Of a DNA stretch of 64,000 bases, positions 42,269-54,599 are shown one piece after another. How positions within the stretch are numbered: position 1 is the stretch's first letter; the number at the start of each line of letters is the position of its first letter. This DNA is from Pseudoips prasinana. Taxonomy: Eukaryota > Arthropoda > Insecta > Lepidoptera > Nolidae. Made by a program: the position numbers and the translations under genes. The notes below the pieces were generated by a model. The model did no database searches. It had not been told where the DNA came from and was given only the letters and a program-made list of their open reading frames with translations. The stretch lies in assembly GCA_951640165.1 (NCBI GenBank), contig OX621250.1:17323501-17387500 (forward strand). The letters run 5' to 3'.

Positions 42269-44619
42269 ACCCCTGTGCCATGCTTGTGGCGTTTGACCTT
42301 CTAGTATAAATAGTCAAAGTCAAAGTAACTTTATTCCGTAAAAAAATTACATTTATGTGGAATCGTCATATTTTTTTTACCCTACCGTGCAGTGCATGTC
42401 GTGGTAGCTACTGAGAAACACTGCAAGAAAACTCAGTAGGAATCCTTTTTAAAATAAAATATACTTAAGATTAATTACAATCATGTGTGTTGACTCAGAA
42501 CAACTCCATCCCAAGCACTTTTATCACTTAAATAATCAGAAATTTTGAAATAAGCCCTGCTACACAATTTGGCTTTAATAATTCTTTTAAACTTATTCGT
42601 AGACAATTTTCTAATATCATTGGGAAGTTTGTTATAAAATCTTAAACATTGCCGCATAAAAGAGTTACTTATTTTGTGCAGACGGGTAGTATGCAATATG
42701 AGATTATTCTTAAATCTAGTATTTACATTATGTGTATCGCTCCTTTTACAGAAGGAATCGATATTTTTATGCACATATAGTAAGTTTTCATATATATACT
42801 GAGATGGTACAGTTAGAATGTTGACCTCTTTGAATTTTTATCTTAGAGACACTCTCGGGCTAAGATTATAGATAGCTCTTACAGCTCTTTTTTGCAATAT
42901 AAATATGGTGTTAATGTCAGCAGAGCTACCCCAGAGAAGAATTCCATAGGATATTACACTATGAAAATAACTGAAATAAACCATTCTAGCTGTCTCAACA
43001 TCAGTCAGCCGTCTAATAGTTTAACTTCTGAAGGGCCCGTAGGATTGGTGTACCTCCATCCTCCTTCAGAAGCTCTGCCGTAACTCCATCATCACCAGGC
43101 GCCTTGTTGTTCTTAAGCTGTTCGAGAGCCATTCTAATCTCGGCTGACGTCCGGGATGTCGTCAGTGAAGTATTGGGTTAGTCGTGCTCTGGGATCTGAG
43201 GCACAACTCTCGACAGGTGACTGGGTTTTCGTATACAGCTGTCCGTAGAACCTCTCGATCTCACCCAGCAACTCAAGTCTAGACGTGACGATTCTGCCAT
43301 CCTCAGTCTTCAGCTTCGTCAGTTGGCTCTGTCCAACAGACAGTTCTCTTGCAAACACTTTAGAGCCTTTGTTCCGCTCAATGCCTTCTTTAATACAATT
43401 TGTATTAAAATGGCGCGTGTCGCGAGTCAAAGACTTTGAGATCTGTCTGTTGAGCTGCCGGTATCTGGTAGCATCATCAGAGGATGTCAGAACGATTTTC
43501 TGTCTTTCGTCTATAAACTGCAGGGTATAGTCAGAGATCTTTTTGGTTCTGTTTGTACGGTGGGCCTTGAAGACCTTAGACCCAGCCGTATGGACAGCTT
43601 CTACGAGCTTGTCGTGGTATGAGTCCACTTCCTCGCAACCTGCTAGGCATTCGAAACGGTTTTGCAGTTCGTGCTGAAAGGGTTCAGGGTTTTGGATGTG
43701 GATGGGTAAAGGTCGGAGCGTAGACTTTATCAGTCGGGACCTCTGGAGCTTGAAATTTAGGTTCAATGAGCCTCTCACCAGTCTGTGATCTATCCCGGTT
43801 TTAACCGTATTGATCACTGAGACGTCATTGAACATCTGTCTACTCGACGACAAGATAAAGTCTATCTCGTTTTTTGTTTTATCATCGGGGCTTACCCAGG
43901 TCCATTTGCGGTTTTCCGGCTTCTTGAAAAAGGAGTTCATCATAGAGAATCTCCATGAAGTCGGCCAACATTTGGCCCCGGGGATTCCGGTCTCCAGTTC
44001 CAAATTGCCCCACTCTCAGCTCATTCCCGAATCGTTTACCCAGCTTCGCGTTAAAGTCCCCCATGACCACAGTGAAATAAGAGTTCGAGGTATGTATGGC
44101 TCTAGAAATATCCTCATACATGACCTCAACCTCATCGTCAGAGTGCGTCGAAGTAGGCGCGTAAACCTGTATGACCTTCAACAAATACCGCTTGGTAATT
44201 CTGAGTATAAGGTACGCAACCCTAGTCGACACACTCTCGATTTTCACTATGTTGTGGACGAGGGACTTGTGGACTATGAACCCAACACCACCTTGGGACA
44301 GTTGGTCGCCCTCCCTGAAATAGAGCAGATTCCCGGATTTCGGGATTATCGCGTCTTCCCCCTCTCTTCGGACTTCAGATAATCCTATTATGTCCCAATG
44401 TAACCTGCTCCATTCTTCCTCCAGTTCGATCATCTTCTCGTCGGTCCGCAGTGTGCGTGTGTTGTATGTTGCCAGGGCCAGAGGTCGTCGGTTTTGGTAA
44501 CGCAGAATCTGCCGGGGATTCTTAGCACCCCCTGCCCTGCCGTAACCACGGCTGTTACCACGGCTGGGAATAGCAGGGCTGCCGGGGACTGGGGGCCGCG
44601 GTTTATTTGTGTCCATCAT
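42087..44619 (-). pseudogene. RTE endonuclease/RT, duplicated and 3'-truncated
   Basis: Identical in translation to the corresponding parts of 33842-36374: the endonuclease from MMDTNKPRPPVPGS with VVMGDFNAKLG, the frameshift before KKPENRKWTWVSPD, and the RT fingers up to GFRKGFSTID, where the duplication junction removes the palm and C-terminus. It has no catalytic FADD. Confidence 0.88.
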
Positions 44620-44801
44620 GTGGGAGGATATGCCATAATCGCCGCGCTTGGCAGACGGGTTGGCGATCGCAGTAAGGTGGACATGGTACTCAGGAGAACG
44701 CTGCTGCCCATTCTCTGGTATATATTCCCTCGGGACGACTTCTACGTCCCCCCACGGGATGAGAGGGGGTGGTGATATTCTCTAGGCCGTCACCACACAG
44801 C
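42087..44801 (-). mobile_element. RTE copy 2, 5' part, duplicated
   Basis: Same content as 33842-36556: RT fingers, nested jockey fragment (42306-43026), linker (44003-43134), endonuclease (44619-43882) and 5' UTR. The 3' half of the element is cut off at the junction. All frame defects are shared with the first unit. Confidence 0.92.
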
Positions 44802-45639
44802 CCCATCTAAATTATATAATCTATTAATTATATGTTTGTATTTTGAAATATATAAATATGTTTATGACTGATGAACATATTTATATATTTCTACATACAT
44901 ACATGGCTGGTTGGTATAGTACAGGTCCTATTTTGCGATTAGATGACAGTGTGTTACTTGCGACAAGAAATAAAAAGTTTTGATTGTAATCAACCCAAAA
45001 TTTTTCATTTATATATTAGTCTGATGGACTATAACCATGTAGATACCATGTTTGAGCGAATTAATATTTAATTTTGGGTGTATGTTCTATTTTTGTGATA
45101 TCACACTAGATACTTAAGGTAAAACTAATGACTGGAATAATTATCTTAAACATAACCATACAGTTAGTTATAGATAGTAAAAATATTCCATTTTGTGATA
45201 GATTTTCGATTCGATCTCTCTGTTTGTTAATCCATTAATCACAAGCGCAGATGTGTTTTATCTGTCTATTCATGTACACGACTGTATATATACATATTTA
45301 TAAATAGAGGCTCATATAAAAATTCAAATTGGAATAACATTCATCATACTTCGGAGCAAATTATTAGCTTTTATTTATTAATTCTGTTCTATCATTTGAT
45401 ATATCTGTTAGTAAACCTTTAAAAGTACACGAGCTATATAAAATACAATTGATATGGGTATTGATGGGATTGCCATGCAGATTATTGAGTCAGGGACGTT
45501 CCAAGAGACGCATATTGAAGGCTTCACAGCCATCAACAGGGAATAATGCGTCTCGATGATGGCACCTATCCGTGGCAATACTAACATTACGAGTATGCTT
45601 AGCGTCCTTGTAATGCAGCTCTATGTTGCATTTTAGTCT

Positions 45640-46123
45640 ATGTTTTTTAAGGTTTAACCGGACTAGTCCCTCGCTCTTACTGAACATGAAATAACACGGC
45701 GGTGAAGTTCAGGCATTTCGCGAGGTAACGCTTTATCTAGGATCCCACAATAGATCCCTTTTAATCAGAAAGAAACAAAGAGAAGTTAGAAACTGAAAAG
45801 GTTCCACTTCTCTCCAAAGTAAAGAGGAGACAGGATGATATAACAAGGCTGGAGCCTTATAAAACCAGAGAATTGCAACTAGAGAAGCCAGCTGCAAAAG
45901 CATCGAGGATCAGTTTTTAAGGCTGTTATGTTTAAGTGCAATAGTAGGTATAGCAAAAGCGCTTAATAACACGGAAGTTGTTCCTTATTGCTAGAAGATC
46001 TGTATAATAAACTACTCCAGATATTGGTTGCAAGCTATTTAAGATAATATCACGCTCATTTCGCCAGAGATCACACTCCCAAAGTGTGTGGTGGGCAGTT
46101 TGTTCATATCCGCTATTTTATGT
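45640..46123 (-). mobile_element. R1-like LINE 3' end, duplicated copy
   Basis: Copy of 37395-37878 at offset 8,245. Confidence 0.85.
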
Positions 46124-46480
46124 TGTTTATGTTTACAGATTTTTATTTTAGACAAAGTCCATGGTAATAGTTCGCTTTAATTATAATAGTAAATTCTTAC
46201 TAACAGACCCACTCAATCATTTAAATCCCTTTTTCTTATACACAATATCATAGTATTTCTGTATATACTGGTTTAGTAATAAGTTACAAGAATAATGTAT
46301 AACGGCTGCTTCTCCCTCTTGTCAAATAGCCCCAAGCTATTCGTTACAAGGATGTCAAAGATCATGTAAACGACATGTTAAATAAAACAATACATACAAG
46401 AGCTGAACAATATTTCGCGATGCGGTAGCGGCCTGCTATGGAGAAAATCGGTATTTACTTCTGTTTCTATTGTTCCATGC

Positions 46481-47533
46481 GTGAGTGACCGGATAGCGGT
46501 AATAAAAGCAACCTGCGCTGACCGCACGGTACTGTGTATTAATGTTTATATGCCTACTAATTCAGTCGACAACTTAACTGAGTTTAGAAATTGTATGAGT
46601 GAAATTGCAGCTATAGTGGAGAGTTCAAACTTAGAATTTGTATATATTCTCGGCGATTTTAACGCACATCCCGGTGAATTGTTTAGTCGAGAAATGGTTA
46701 ACTATTGCGAAGAACAAAAATGGTGTTGTGCCAATTATCTCAAACTAGGTTTGAACTCTGACACTTACACCTTTGTTAGTGACGCCTGTGGGGGTAGACG
46801 TTGGCTTGACCATTGTCTTGTGACTGAGGCAGCGTGGAAAACACTAGAGAAAGTTGAAGTAAAACAAGATGTATTCTGGTCTGACCACTTTCCACTTGTC
46901 ATACATGTCAACATGGGAATTGTGAGGCCAACGAAGCCAGTCAATTGTCTCATAAACTGGGTGTTGTGGGGTGAAAGAGATGCTGCACAAATAGAAAGTT
47001 ACGGTAGGTTGTGCACTGAAAAACTTAAAAATATCGACTTCCCACCCGAACTTCGTATAGGTAGTGACAAGTTTTGCACAAACATTAAACACAAAACTGT
47101 AATAGATAATTTGTACCACTGTATTGTCAAATCACTAAGTGAAGCAGCCGAAGGCAGTTCCAAGCTAGGAGGCGGTGTGAAAAAGCGGCGTACTGTTACT
47201 GGATGGAACAAGCATGTCAAAGACGCTCACGGGAACGCCAGGAGGGCTTTTCTTAACTGGGTATGGCACCATAAGCCTAGAAGTGGGCCACTTTATGATA
47301 AAATGCATGAAACACGCAAACTGTTTAAGCAGAAATTAACGTATTGTCAAAATAACCAGGATAAAATCAAAGCGGATATTTTGGCTACTGCACACACAAA
47401 TAAACGGTTTCAAAAGTTCTGGAAAGCTACCCAGAAAATGCAACCTAAGCCTGTAGTACCTGTGAGCATCAATGGTGGGTCTGATCCAAAGGGGATAGCG
47501 GACATGTTTAGGCAATATTTTAGAGTAATATAA
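46481..47533 (+). pseudogene. LINE B endonuclease, second copy, N-terminus deleted
   Basis: The frame is open from the deletion junction at 46435; the first candidate start codon is internal (46481). The N-terminal catalytic ETW motif is lost, while GDFNAHPG and WSDHFPLV remain. One residue differs from the first copy (H for D in NLY-CIV, base 47115 versus 40097). Confidence 0.82.
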
Positions 47534-47538
47534 TAATA

Positions 47539-47784
47539 TCTAATATCTAGGGACAATGTTACACAGATCATCCTAGCCCCAAACTAAGCAAAGCTTGTAC
47601 TATGGGTACCAGGCGACGATATACATACTTATACAGATAGATAAATACTTAAATACATAGAAAACATCCATGACTCAGAAACAAATATTCGTGCTCATCA
47701 CACAAATATTTGCACTTACCGGGATTCGAACCCAGGACCACCAGCTTCGTAGGCAGGAGCACTACCAACTAGGCTACGGTGACC
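47539..47784 (-). repeat. S1 SINE, duplicated copy
   Basis: The same insertion as 40521-40766, with two base differences (at 47632 and 47764). Confidence 0.9.
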
Positions 47785-49245
47785 GTCATATCGCGCACTC
47801 AAAACGATAACACCGAGATTAAACAGGGGACGTTGCTATCGGGTGAACCGATACGGATAGCGTGTAAAGAGGTGCGTGATATAATAAAATCTATGACGAG
47901 AGTAAGTCGCCCGGACATGAATATCTCAGCATAGAGCACTTCCAAAATGCAGGTCCGCATCTCCCGAGGGTTCTGTCCATATTACTTAACTTTTGTCTGT
48001 GGCACTCATATCTGCCAAACAGCCTGATGAAGACAATAGTTGTCCCAATCATAAAAAACAAAACAGGAGACGTGTCCGATAAAGACAACTATCAACCTAT
48101 TTCTCTGGCAACTATATCAGCCAAAGTGCTTGATTGTGTGCTTGAGCGGCGGATTACCGGACAGCTCGGACTGCACGATGCCCAATTCGGTTTTAGACAG
48201 GGGTTATCAACAGAAGCAGCTATTCTGACGCTCAAGCATATGGTCAGGTACTATACAGACCGAAACACACCGGTGTACGCTGCTTTTTTGGATCTCTCCA
48301 AGGCATTTGATCTGGTTAATTACAATATCCTGAGGGCAAAGATGCGTAAGCGAGGTATACCCGAAGATCTGGTAAGTATCTTTAAATACTGGTATGGCCA
48401 CCAAACTAACCAGGCCAGATGGTCGGGTGCCCTTTCGGAAATGTATGGATTGGAGTGTGGTGTGAGGCAGGGGAGTCTGACCTCGCCTGCTCTCTTCAAT
48501 CTTTACATCAACGAGTTGGTCGGGGAGCTCGGCGAAACTGGTATGCTCAATTGAGGGTAAAATTGAGTGTGTTTTATTGAGCCCTTCAATCAGGGCACTC
48601 CGATGGCTGCTAGAGGTATGTGCGAAATACGCATATACACACGGGTTGGTGTATAATGTAAAGAAAAGCGAGATGATGGTCTTCAGAGCTGGAACAAAGA
48701 AACCTGAGGTAATTCCCCCGGTTTACCTATATGGTGTGACCTTAAACAGAGTCACACAATTTAAATACCTGGGTCACATTCTAACCGAGTGTTTAAAGGA
48801 TGATGAAGATATGGAGAGAGAACGGAGAGCGTTGTTGGTCCGATGTAACATGCTGGCCCGCAGGTTTGCACGTTGTACAGCTAAGGTTAAAATTACGCTG
48901 TTTAAAGCATTCTGCCAAACCTTTTACACGTGCAGTCTGTGGGTTAGGTATACTCAGAGGGCCTACAACGCACTCCGTATACAATATAATAACGCGCTGA
49001 GGGTGCTATTGAAACTCCCAAGATTATGCAGCGCGTCAGGTATGCATGTGGAGGCGACAACTGATAGTTCCGATACAATTATCCGCAAGAGAACCGCCTC
49101 CTTGATGCATCGCATACGAGGCAGCACCAATGGCATCCTTCGCATCATCTGCGAGAGACCGGACTGTCCACTACTGGGGCATTGGACACGTTTGCACTGC
49201 TGCGTGTCAAGTGCACCAGGTGGTGGACGGAAATTTTTAAATTAA
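47785..49245 (+). pseudogene. LINE B reverse transcriptase, second copy, to its natural stop
   Basis: It shares the frameshifts and the YADD deletion of the first copy. One substitution (A for V in NQ-RWSG, base 48414). It continues past the duplication edge as MHRIRGSTNGILRIICERPD to a stop at 49245, giving the true C-terminus of ORF2. Confidence 0.85.
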
Positions 49246-49345
49246 TGTCTAACACACTAACATAGCTTTAAGTTATTATAATACTAACAATTACTAAAAC
49301 TATATGGATCTATACTGTCCGAAATAAATAATAATAATAAAAAAA

Positions 49346-50925
49346 ATAGCTGTTATCGGTTACAGGCTCTCTTTCTGCTTTAAATTTTGACGTCTTTCCC
49401 CTTCGCTTTCGATCTAGAATCTAGATCTCAAAATAACATATCTACCTGCCCGAGTACTATATATGTTAAAATTTTAAAAGAATTATTTATTTATGCAGAA
49501 TATTTTCGTTGTAAAAAGTCGCCACTTTAGAATAAAAAGATGAAAGGCTACAAAATTTAAGTTTGAAACTTTATAAATTAAAGTACAAAATAAGATTATC
49601 TTAGTCATAATATAGTGAATCTGAAGATGTATGATATAAACTAGACTTGAGAGAAGAGACTTGATTTCTGTATGTCTGTCGTTTGTTAGTAATTGATAAA
49701 TACAAAAGTACTTGGCTGATTTAAAAAAAAAGTTTCTCCTTTCGAAAGCAACCGTATTAGCGAGTATTTACGCTGCACTTTATTAAAAAAGAGATCCCTA
49801 CGAAAAGTACTATAATGTAAGCTAAGTTATCAACAATTTACTTTTAAAAGTCATTATTTGTCGTAAGTACCAATTTTTTATTTAGATTGCTGGGTATTTT
49901 ATTATATTTTATTGTAAATTCAAAATATTTATTGATAACCTCTAATTGGAAAAGTAACTTTTGAATGGTAATATTGATTTTCATGCAGATACCTAAGAAC
50001 CATTTCCATTTAAATAGTAATTAGGTGCAAGAATTGGATCGATATAGTTCCATCAATTTGAATTGACGAGAACGAAACTCGAAGACGCTTCTAATAAATA
50101 ACAACTCTCTTTTTCTGTTGGATTTTAGTTTAGTTTAGTTGTAGTAATCAGAGCTTATATGTAGAATTGCAGATAGTAATATCTCGAAACATATAAGTAC
50201 TTCGAGATATTTTATAAAAAAGTGGGAGGAGAAAAAATGCGATAAAATATTTTATAAGTTATTATTTCTGCCATAAAACCAGTTCAATGTTGAAATACGA
50301 CCGTCTTTGACCCCAATTTTCCCACAACTAAACTAATTATAATCTAATTTAATTTCTTCCTGACTTACTTCTTACGAAAAGATCGAGCCATTTTTTGAGG
50401 AGTTACTTTAAATTAGCCTTATTACAGGCTAATTAATATAAAGAAAATTAGGTCTGACATTAAAACCTGTCTCCTAATTATACGCTCCGGACAAGCAGTT
50501 ATATTATTTTCAAGGGTTTAGGTTTACTCTGTCATATACATCTACACGATCTAAAGCAGAAAGAGACGTAATAACATTTAGTAGTAGTAGTAAAATACAC
50601 AATTGCCAGTATTGCGGATCGTACCACTGTTTACTTATAGGTTTGAAAAATGTTGTTTCTTCTATTAAGATCTGACAAACAGACAACGTCTAGTATTGCC
50701 ATAAAGACTACGATAAATAGGTTTCAGCAACGTTGTCTAATTGACTGTCATCTATCTCGGTGAATTTTTGGAACCCACACGTTCTGTTTGACAAATTACG
50801 CTTCTTGCGGTACTTATTACTGTAAAGTAATATATCTCCTTGTATATTGTTGAAAGTTGCGTAAAATATTTTTTAAGAGGAATTTCTTAGGCAGTAATTC
50901 ATTGATCGATAAGTTGCTAGATGCC
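49346..50925. other. AT-rich stretch without recognisable gene
   Basis: No coding frame longer than about 60 codons, no RNA gene and no known repeat were recognised. Confidence 0.4.
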
Positions 50926-50929
50926 CTCA

Positions 50930-51065
50930 CCGATAGTGATCAGTGGGGTAAAGCATAGGACCTTGGTCATCCTATAGATGGGTGACCGTCTAATTAGTTT
51001 CATTTCTGTGCGTCTCCGTGCTTCGGATGGCACATAAATCTGTCAGTCCCGGTTGTTTAATCTAG
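50930..51065 (+). repeat. Lepidopteran repeat with a 5S-like block
   Basis: GGGGTAAAGCATAGGACCTTGGTCA and TATAGATGGGTGACCGTC (shown here as short words) are followed by CTCCGTGCTTCGGATGGCAC and CAGTCCCGGTTG. GATGGGTGACCG matches the internal promoter block of 5S rRNA, so a 5S-derived SINE is possible. It is not a 5S gene. Confidence 0.5.
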
Positions 51066-51095
51066 GCAAGCCTTGTCGGGGTCTACAGGTACGGT

Positions 51096-51155
51096 TTAAC
51101 CTGGTATCAGAGTTCTTCAAGTCACCCGACTTGAAGAACTCTGATACTAGGTTAA
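51096..51155. repeat. 60-nt hairpin, 28-bp arms, 4-nt loop
   Basis: Arms 51096-51123 and 51128-51155 (core TATCAGAGTTCTTCAAGTC) pair with one difference that would be G-U in RNA. The loop is ACCC. Confidence 0.9.
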
Positions 51156-51489
51156 CAATTGGCGTATACAGAAAGAGAAATAGAGCTATATATTCAGAAG
51201 CCACGGCAGTGGAGAAAAAAGAGTGTCGTATACACAACGATTTAAAACGATAGAATAATATAGCGTCGCGTTTGCAAGCGTTGCATATATACGCCTCAGA
51301 TGCTACATACATATACACAGCTGACGTACCACCGTATTAATAAAGTTATTTAAGAAGTTTAACTTGTAGATGATGCTCGTGCATTTTATTATTTATTCTT
51401 TACTTATTTATATAATTGCAAGGCAAGAGCAAGCGAATCTACTGACATGTTCATCTGAAGTATTCGGTATACTAGTATGTCGGACTCGC

Positions 51490-51990
51490 ATCGACTAAAT
51501 CTAATCTGTTCTGATGGTGCCTACTGCGGGAGCACGGGAAACACGTGAATGCTGCTCCAGCTCCAACGTGGTGTGAGAAACTTCACCTGAGAGGACAATT
51601 ACGTGTCTTTCCGGATTACCGGCTACTGTCAACCGGCACAGCGACTGCGCCACAAACAGATCGCTGTCTTTCGAACTTGCACGTGGCGGCAGTAAAGGAC
51701 ACATCTCTTACTGTTACGGCGGTCCTGATGGGAATTTGGAATACCGGCTGCCACCGCCGCCCTGACGCCTCTTCCATCTGTGAGCGAGATTGGGAGCGAA
51801 CCAATCCCGCTTGGCAGCCTTCTTCTGGAGTAAGACTTCCTCACAGAAGGAGACCATGGCATTCCATTTGGTTGAGAATTCACCAGCATTGCATCTACCA
51901 TTGCCGGTGGGGACAGAACTCATCTGATTGCTGCGACCAAGACTCGCCTCTCGGCTTCCCAGACCGGGCACTGACAAGAGGGTCTGTGTC
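51490..51990 (-). pseudogene. R1-clade LINE ORF2 C-terminal remnant
   Basis: Read across two minus frames: VPGLGSREA and AIR-VLSPPAMVDAML, then WNAMVSFCEEVLLQKKAAKRDW. This is the segment that follows the zinc knuckle in R1-type ORF2, parallel to the LSLPAVVSAML part at about 10130. Further downstream sequence to 51501 (HVIVLSGEVSHTTLELEQHS) is open but unrecognised. The segment is GC-richer than its surroundings. Confidence 0.55.
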
Positions 51991-51999
51991 TATGTAGGT

Positions 52000-52690
52000 A
52001 AGGTTCGTGCTATGTAGTTTAGATATATATTAAAGGATGATTCTCTATGTTTTGCAGTACAATTTCCATATTCCATGATGTTATAGCTTTGTAATAAACA
52101 AGCGAGAAACAGAATAATATGCATTAGATGCATGATATCAAAGGAATCTTGTTCTAGAAGCTACGAGTATCGTTTTACATAGTTATTGTGATATGCTTCT
52201 ATTGGAGCTAGAATTGATGGCTGCTAGTGGTTCCAGAACTGTGTGTAGTGATTACAAATAGATAAAAGATGTCTCTGGCACCGTGAATAACGTAGATGCC
52301 TTGTTATATTAAATTTAAAAATTGTATTGCTACGTTTCATCACTGTGAAAACTCATTTTCTCGCAATACCACAAGTTAAATAAGCAGAGCTCGATCGCCT
52401 GAGCAATATACGTATTCAAGCATAAAAACGCCAATGTTTAACTATTCTGTCTGAAACTTTATTTTTTATTTAATGATACTCTCCAGCTATATTAACATTG
52501 GCAGATGCAAATTTTTACAATACAAGTTCGTTCCGAGTTCCTCTAAAGCCAAAAAGTAAGTCTGAATAAAGTATTAGAGACGGGAAGATATTTATAAAAC
52601 AATCATTCGATAAAATTGGAATATATTCGCTATAAATTTATTATCTGTTGTAAAATAAACAACTATTCGGGACATTACAACATAACGCCA
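52000..52690. other. Stretch without recognisable gene
   Basis: AT-rich; nothing was recognised. Confidence 0.4.
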
Positions 52691-52694
52691 TCCA

Positions 52695-52735
52695 GTCCAA
52701 ACTAAGCAAAGCTTGTACTATGGATACGGGAATCC
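52695..52735 (-). repeat. S1 SINE fragment
   Basis: CCAAACTAAGCAAAGCTTGT and ACTATGGATAC match the 3' body of S1 in reverse. Confidence 0.7.
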
Positions 52736-52749
52736 GTTTTATACTTTGC

Positions 52750-52968
52750 TAGCTATACATATAATAAAATCGTAAGAAAGTCAAAACTGTACATTGAATT
52801 TATACAAACAATAAAATCGTAGGAAAGTCAAAACTCGCCTGATCTACAATCGATATCGAAATTGTTGTCTGTTTGTCTGTATGTATGTCCGGGCTAAACT
52901 CAAAAAGTACTGTATGGATTTACTTCAAATTTTGCATGAATATTACTAAGAGGTCGGGTCAACATATA
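52750..52968 (-). repeat. Element E, fourth copy, one part
   Basis: Reverse of 13333-13648 from CATATAATAAAATCGTA to GGGTCAACATATA. A 50-bp internal duplication of the ATAAAATCGTA-GAAAGTC end is present. It continues at 54971-55075 after the transposon. Confidence 0.85.
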
Positions 52969-53525
52969 AGGTGTTACAAAAATATCTGCCACGGCTTTAA
53001 TGGGAGGTAGTATTGTGTTTATAGATTACAATAGTGAAGAGCTTTCGTACCCCGAAACAGTTATTTCAATTTGAGAAGATTAAGTAGTTAAATAAACATC
53101 GACTCTACTGCGCATAAAACCGTTCACAAATTACGCGCAATGTATCGCTTCGTCAATGAAAACAACTGCTCTCTCTTCTACTACTACTGCTTCTCTTCGG
53201 TGAATGAAAACTGAAATCACAATCTGTAATAATACGCAGGCACAAGTGTTTTAAAAGTGAATTTACTTACCAGCTACTGCATTCTTCCAAAAAACTTACG
53301 TAAATAAGATGATAAACTTCCCATCACACGTATAACAGGCTTTGGACTGTCAAGTTAGTGTAAGAATCGCATTTTATTTCTTATTATTATTAAACAATAG
53401 GTAAGTACAATTTAGATTAATATCAAATAACGATGAATTATAGTAACTTGGCGTGTTTAAAAGTTAATCATCTTATTTACAACAATTGCACCATATTCAC
53501 AGTTATTTACACACTCCCTACCTAC

Positions 53526-54589
53526 TTATCTACAAAACTGTTGCACAAGTCCACCTTCGCGTTGTACACAAATGAAGGCACGCTTACGTACATGTCTCTT
53601 AACTTTATTTAATGTGTCCGTTTCACTTTTCACTAGTCTAAATGCGCGTTTGATTCGCCTTTTTAGTTCTCCTACACTTCTAATATCATGTCCAGTTTGG
53701 CCGTACACTAGGTCCTTTACACGACCCCACAAAAAAAAGTCTAGAGGGGTTAAATCTGGCGAGGAGGCCACGGCACTGGCCCTCCTCGGCCTATCCATCT
53801 TTCACCGCCATACCAGACACCGTTTAAAAATTCCCGTACGCTGATGGCGAAATGAGGTGGTGCTCCGTCATGTTGAAAGTGTAGCCCTCTTATCTCTTCA
53901 AGAGGAATACGTTCCAACATTCTTCTTACACGGGTTTGTAGTAAGCGCAGATACGTCACTCCGTTCAGTCTGTCTAAGAACACTGGTCCTAGAATTCTGT
54001 TCCCCAGTATCCCAGCCCACACATTAACACTGAACCGAGTCTGAAAGTGATCAGGCCGCACTACACGAGGATTCTCCTCAGTCCAGTAATGCGCATTGTG
54101 TATGTTGAACATACCAACCCGTGTGAATGTGGACTCGTCAGTCCACAGAATATTGCGTCGTTCTTCCGTAATCCAATTACAAAACGCGAGGCGGGCCGCG
54201 TAGTCAGGTGGATGCAGTTCTTGGACTCTTGTAAAGTGGTACGGATGGAGCCCTTCCCGATTTAAAAGCCGCCACACGTAGGCGTGGCTCACTTCGAACA
54301 CTCGAGCAGCATCTCTGGTGCTCGCAAGAGGATGATGTCGGAAGAAGTCCAACACTTCCTCTTCGAGTTCGGCAGAATATGGAGGCCTGCCTGCGTCAGC
54401 CGGAGGTGGGTCAAAACGGCCGTGTTCTCTAAACCTGTACACGGCATCCAGAAGGGTATGATGACTCACTCGCACACCAAACCTCTGCTGGGATAAGTTC
54501 ACTGCATGCGCAGTTACAGAGTTACACTCGCGGTAGCACAATACCATTTCATGGCGTTCTTGATTAGAATACCGTGGTTTGGAAGGCAT
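53526..54589 (-). pseudogene. Tc1/mariner-superfamily transposase, one frameshift
   Basis: The first frame (54589-53750) starts MPSKPRYSNQERHEMVLCYR and has HTH-type DNA-binding segments (GVRVSHHTLLDAVYRF, STRDAARVFEVSHAYVWRLL). Catalytic D is in ILWTDESTF and D in FQHDGAPPHF. After a small indel near 53790 the second frame (to 53526) gives SPDLTPLDFFLWG with the third D and a C-terminus RKRAFICVQREGG. Spacing between the last two D residues is about 43, close to the D41D-type families known in insects. One indel is the only defect seen. Confidence 0.85.
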
Positions 54590-54599
54590 TTTTATTAAA

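Larger units (their letters stand above)
42087..49104. repeat. Tandem segmental duplication, second unit (7,018 bp, internal 1,227-bp deletion)
   Basis: Corresponds to 33842-38189 joined directly to 39417-42086. The deletion junction at 46434/46435 shows a 2-bp CT overlap. The tandem junction at 42086/42087 shows a 1-bp overlap. Confidence 0.95.
46435..49345 (+). mobile_element. LINE B, second copy, 5'-truncated by deletion, natural 3' end
   Basis: It begins inside the endonuclease at the deletion junction and continues through the SINE and RT to a 3' UTR and an AAT repeat tail (49325-49345). It shows the real 3' end that the first copy lacks. Confidence 0.88.

Noticed and set aside
50930..51065. 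5S rRNA gene
   Set aside because: Only a short block matches 5S; the rest does not.
51545..51997. 150-codon plus-strand frame as a novel gene
   Set aside because: The minus strand matches R1-type ORF2 C-terminus (WNAMVSFCEEVLLQKKAAKR), so the plus frame is a shadow.
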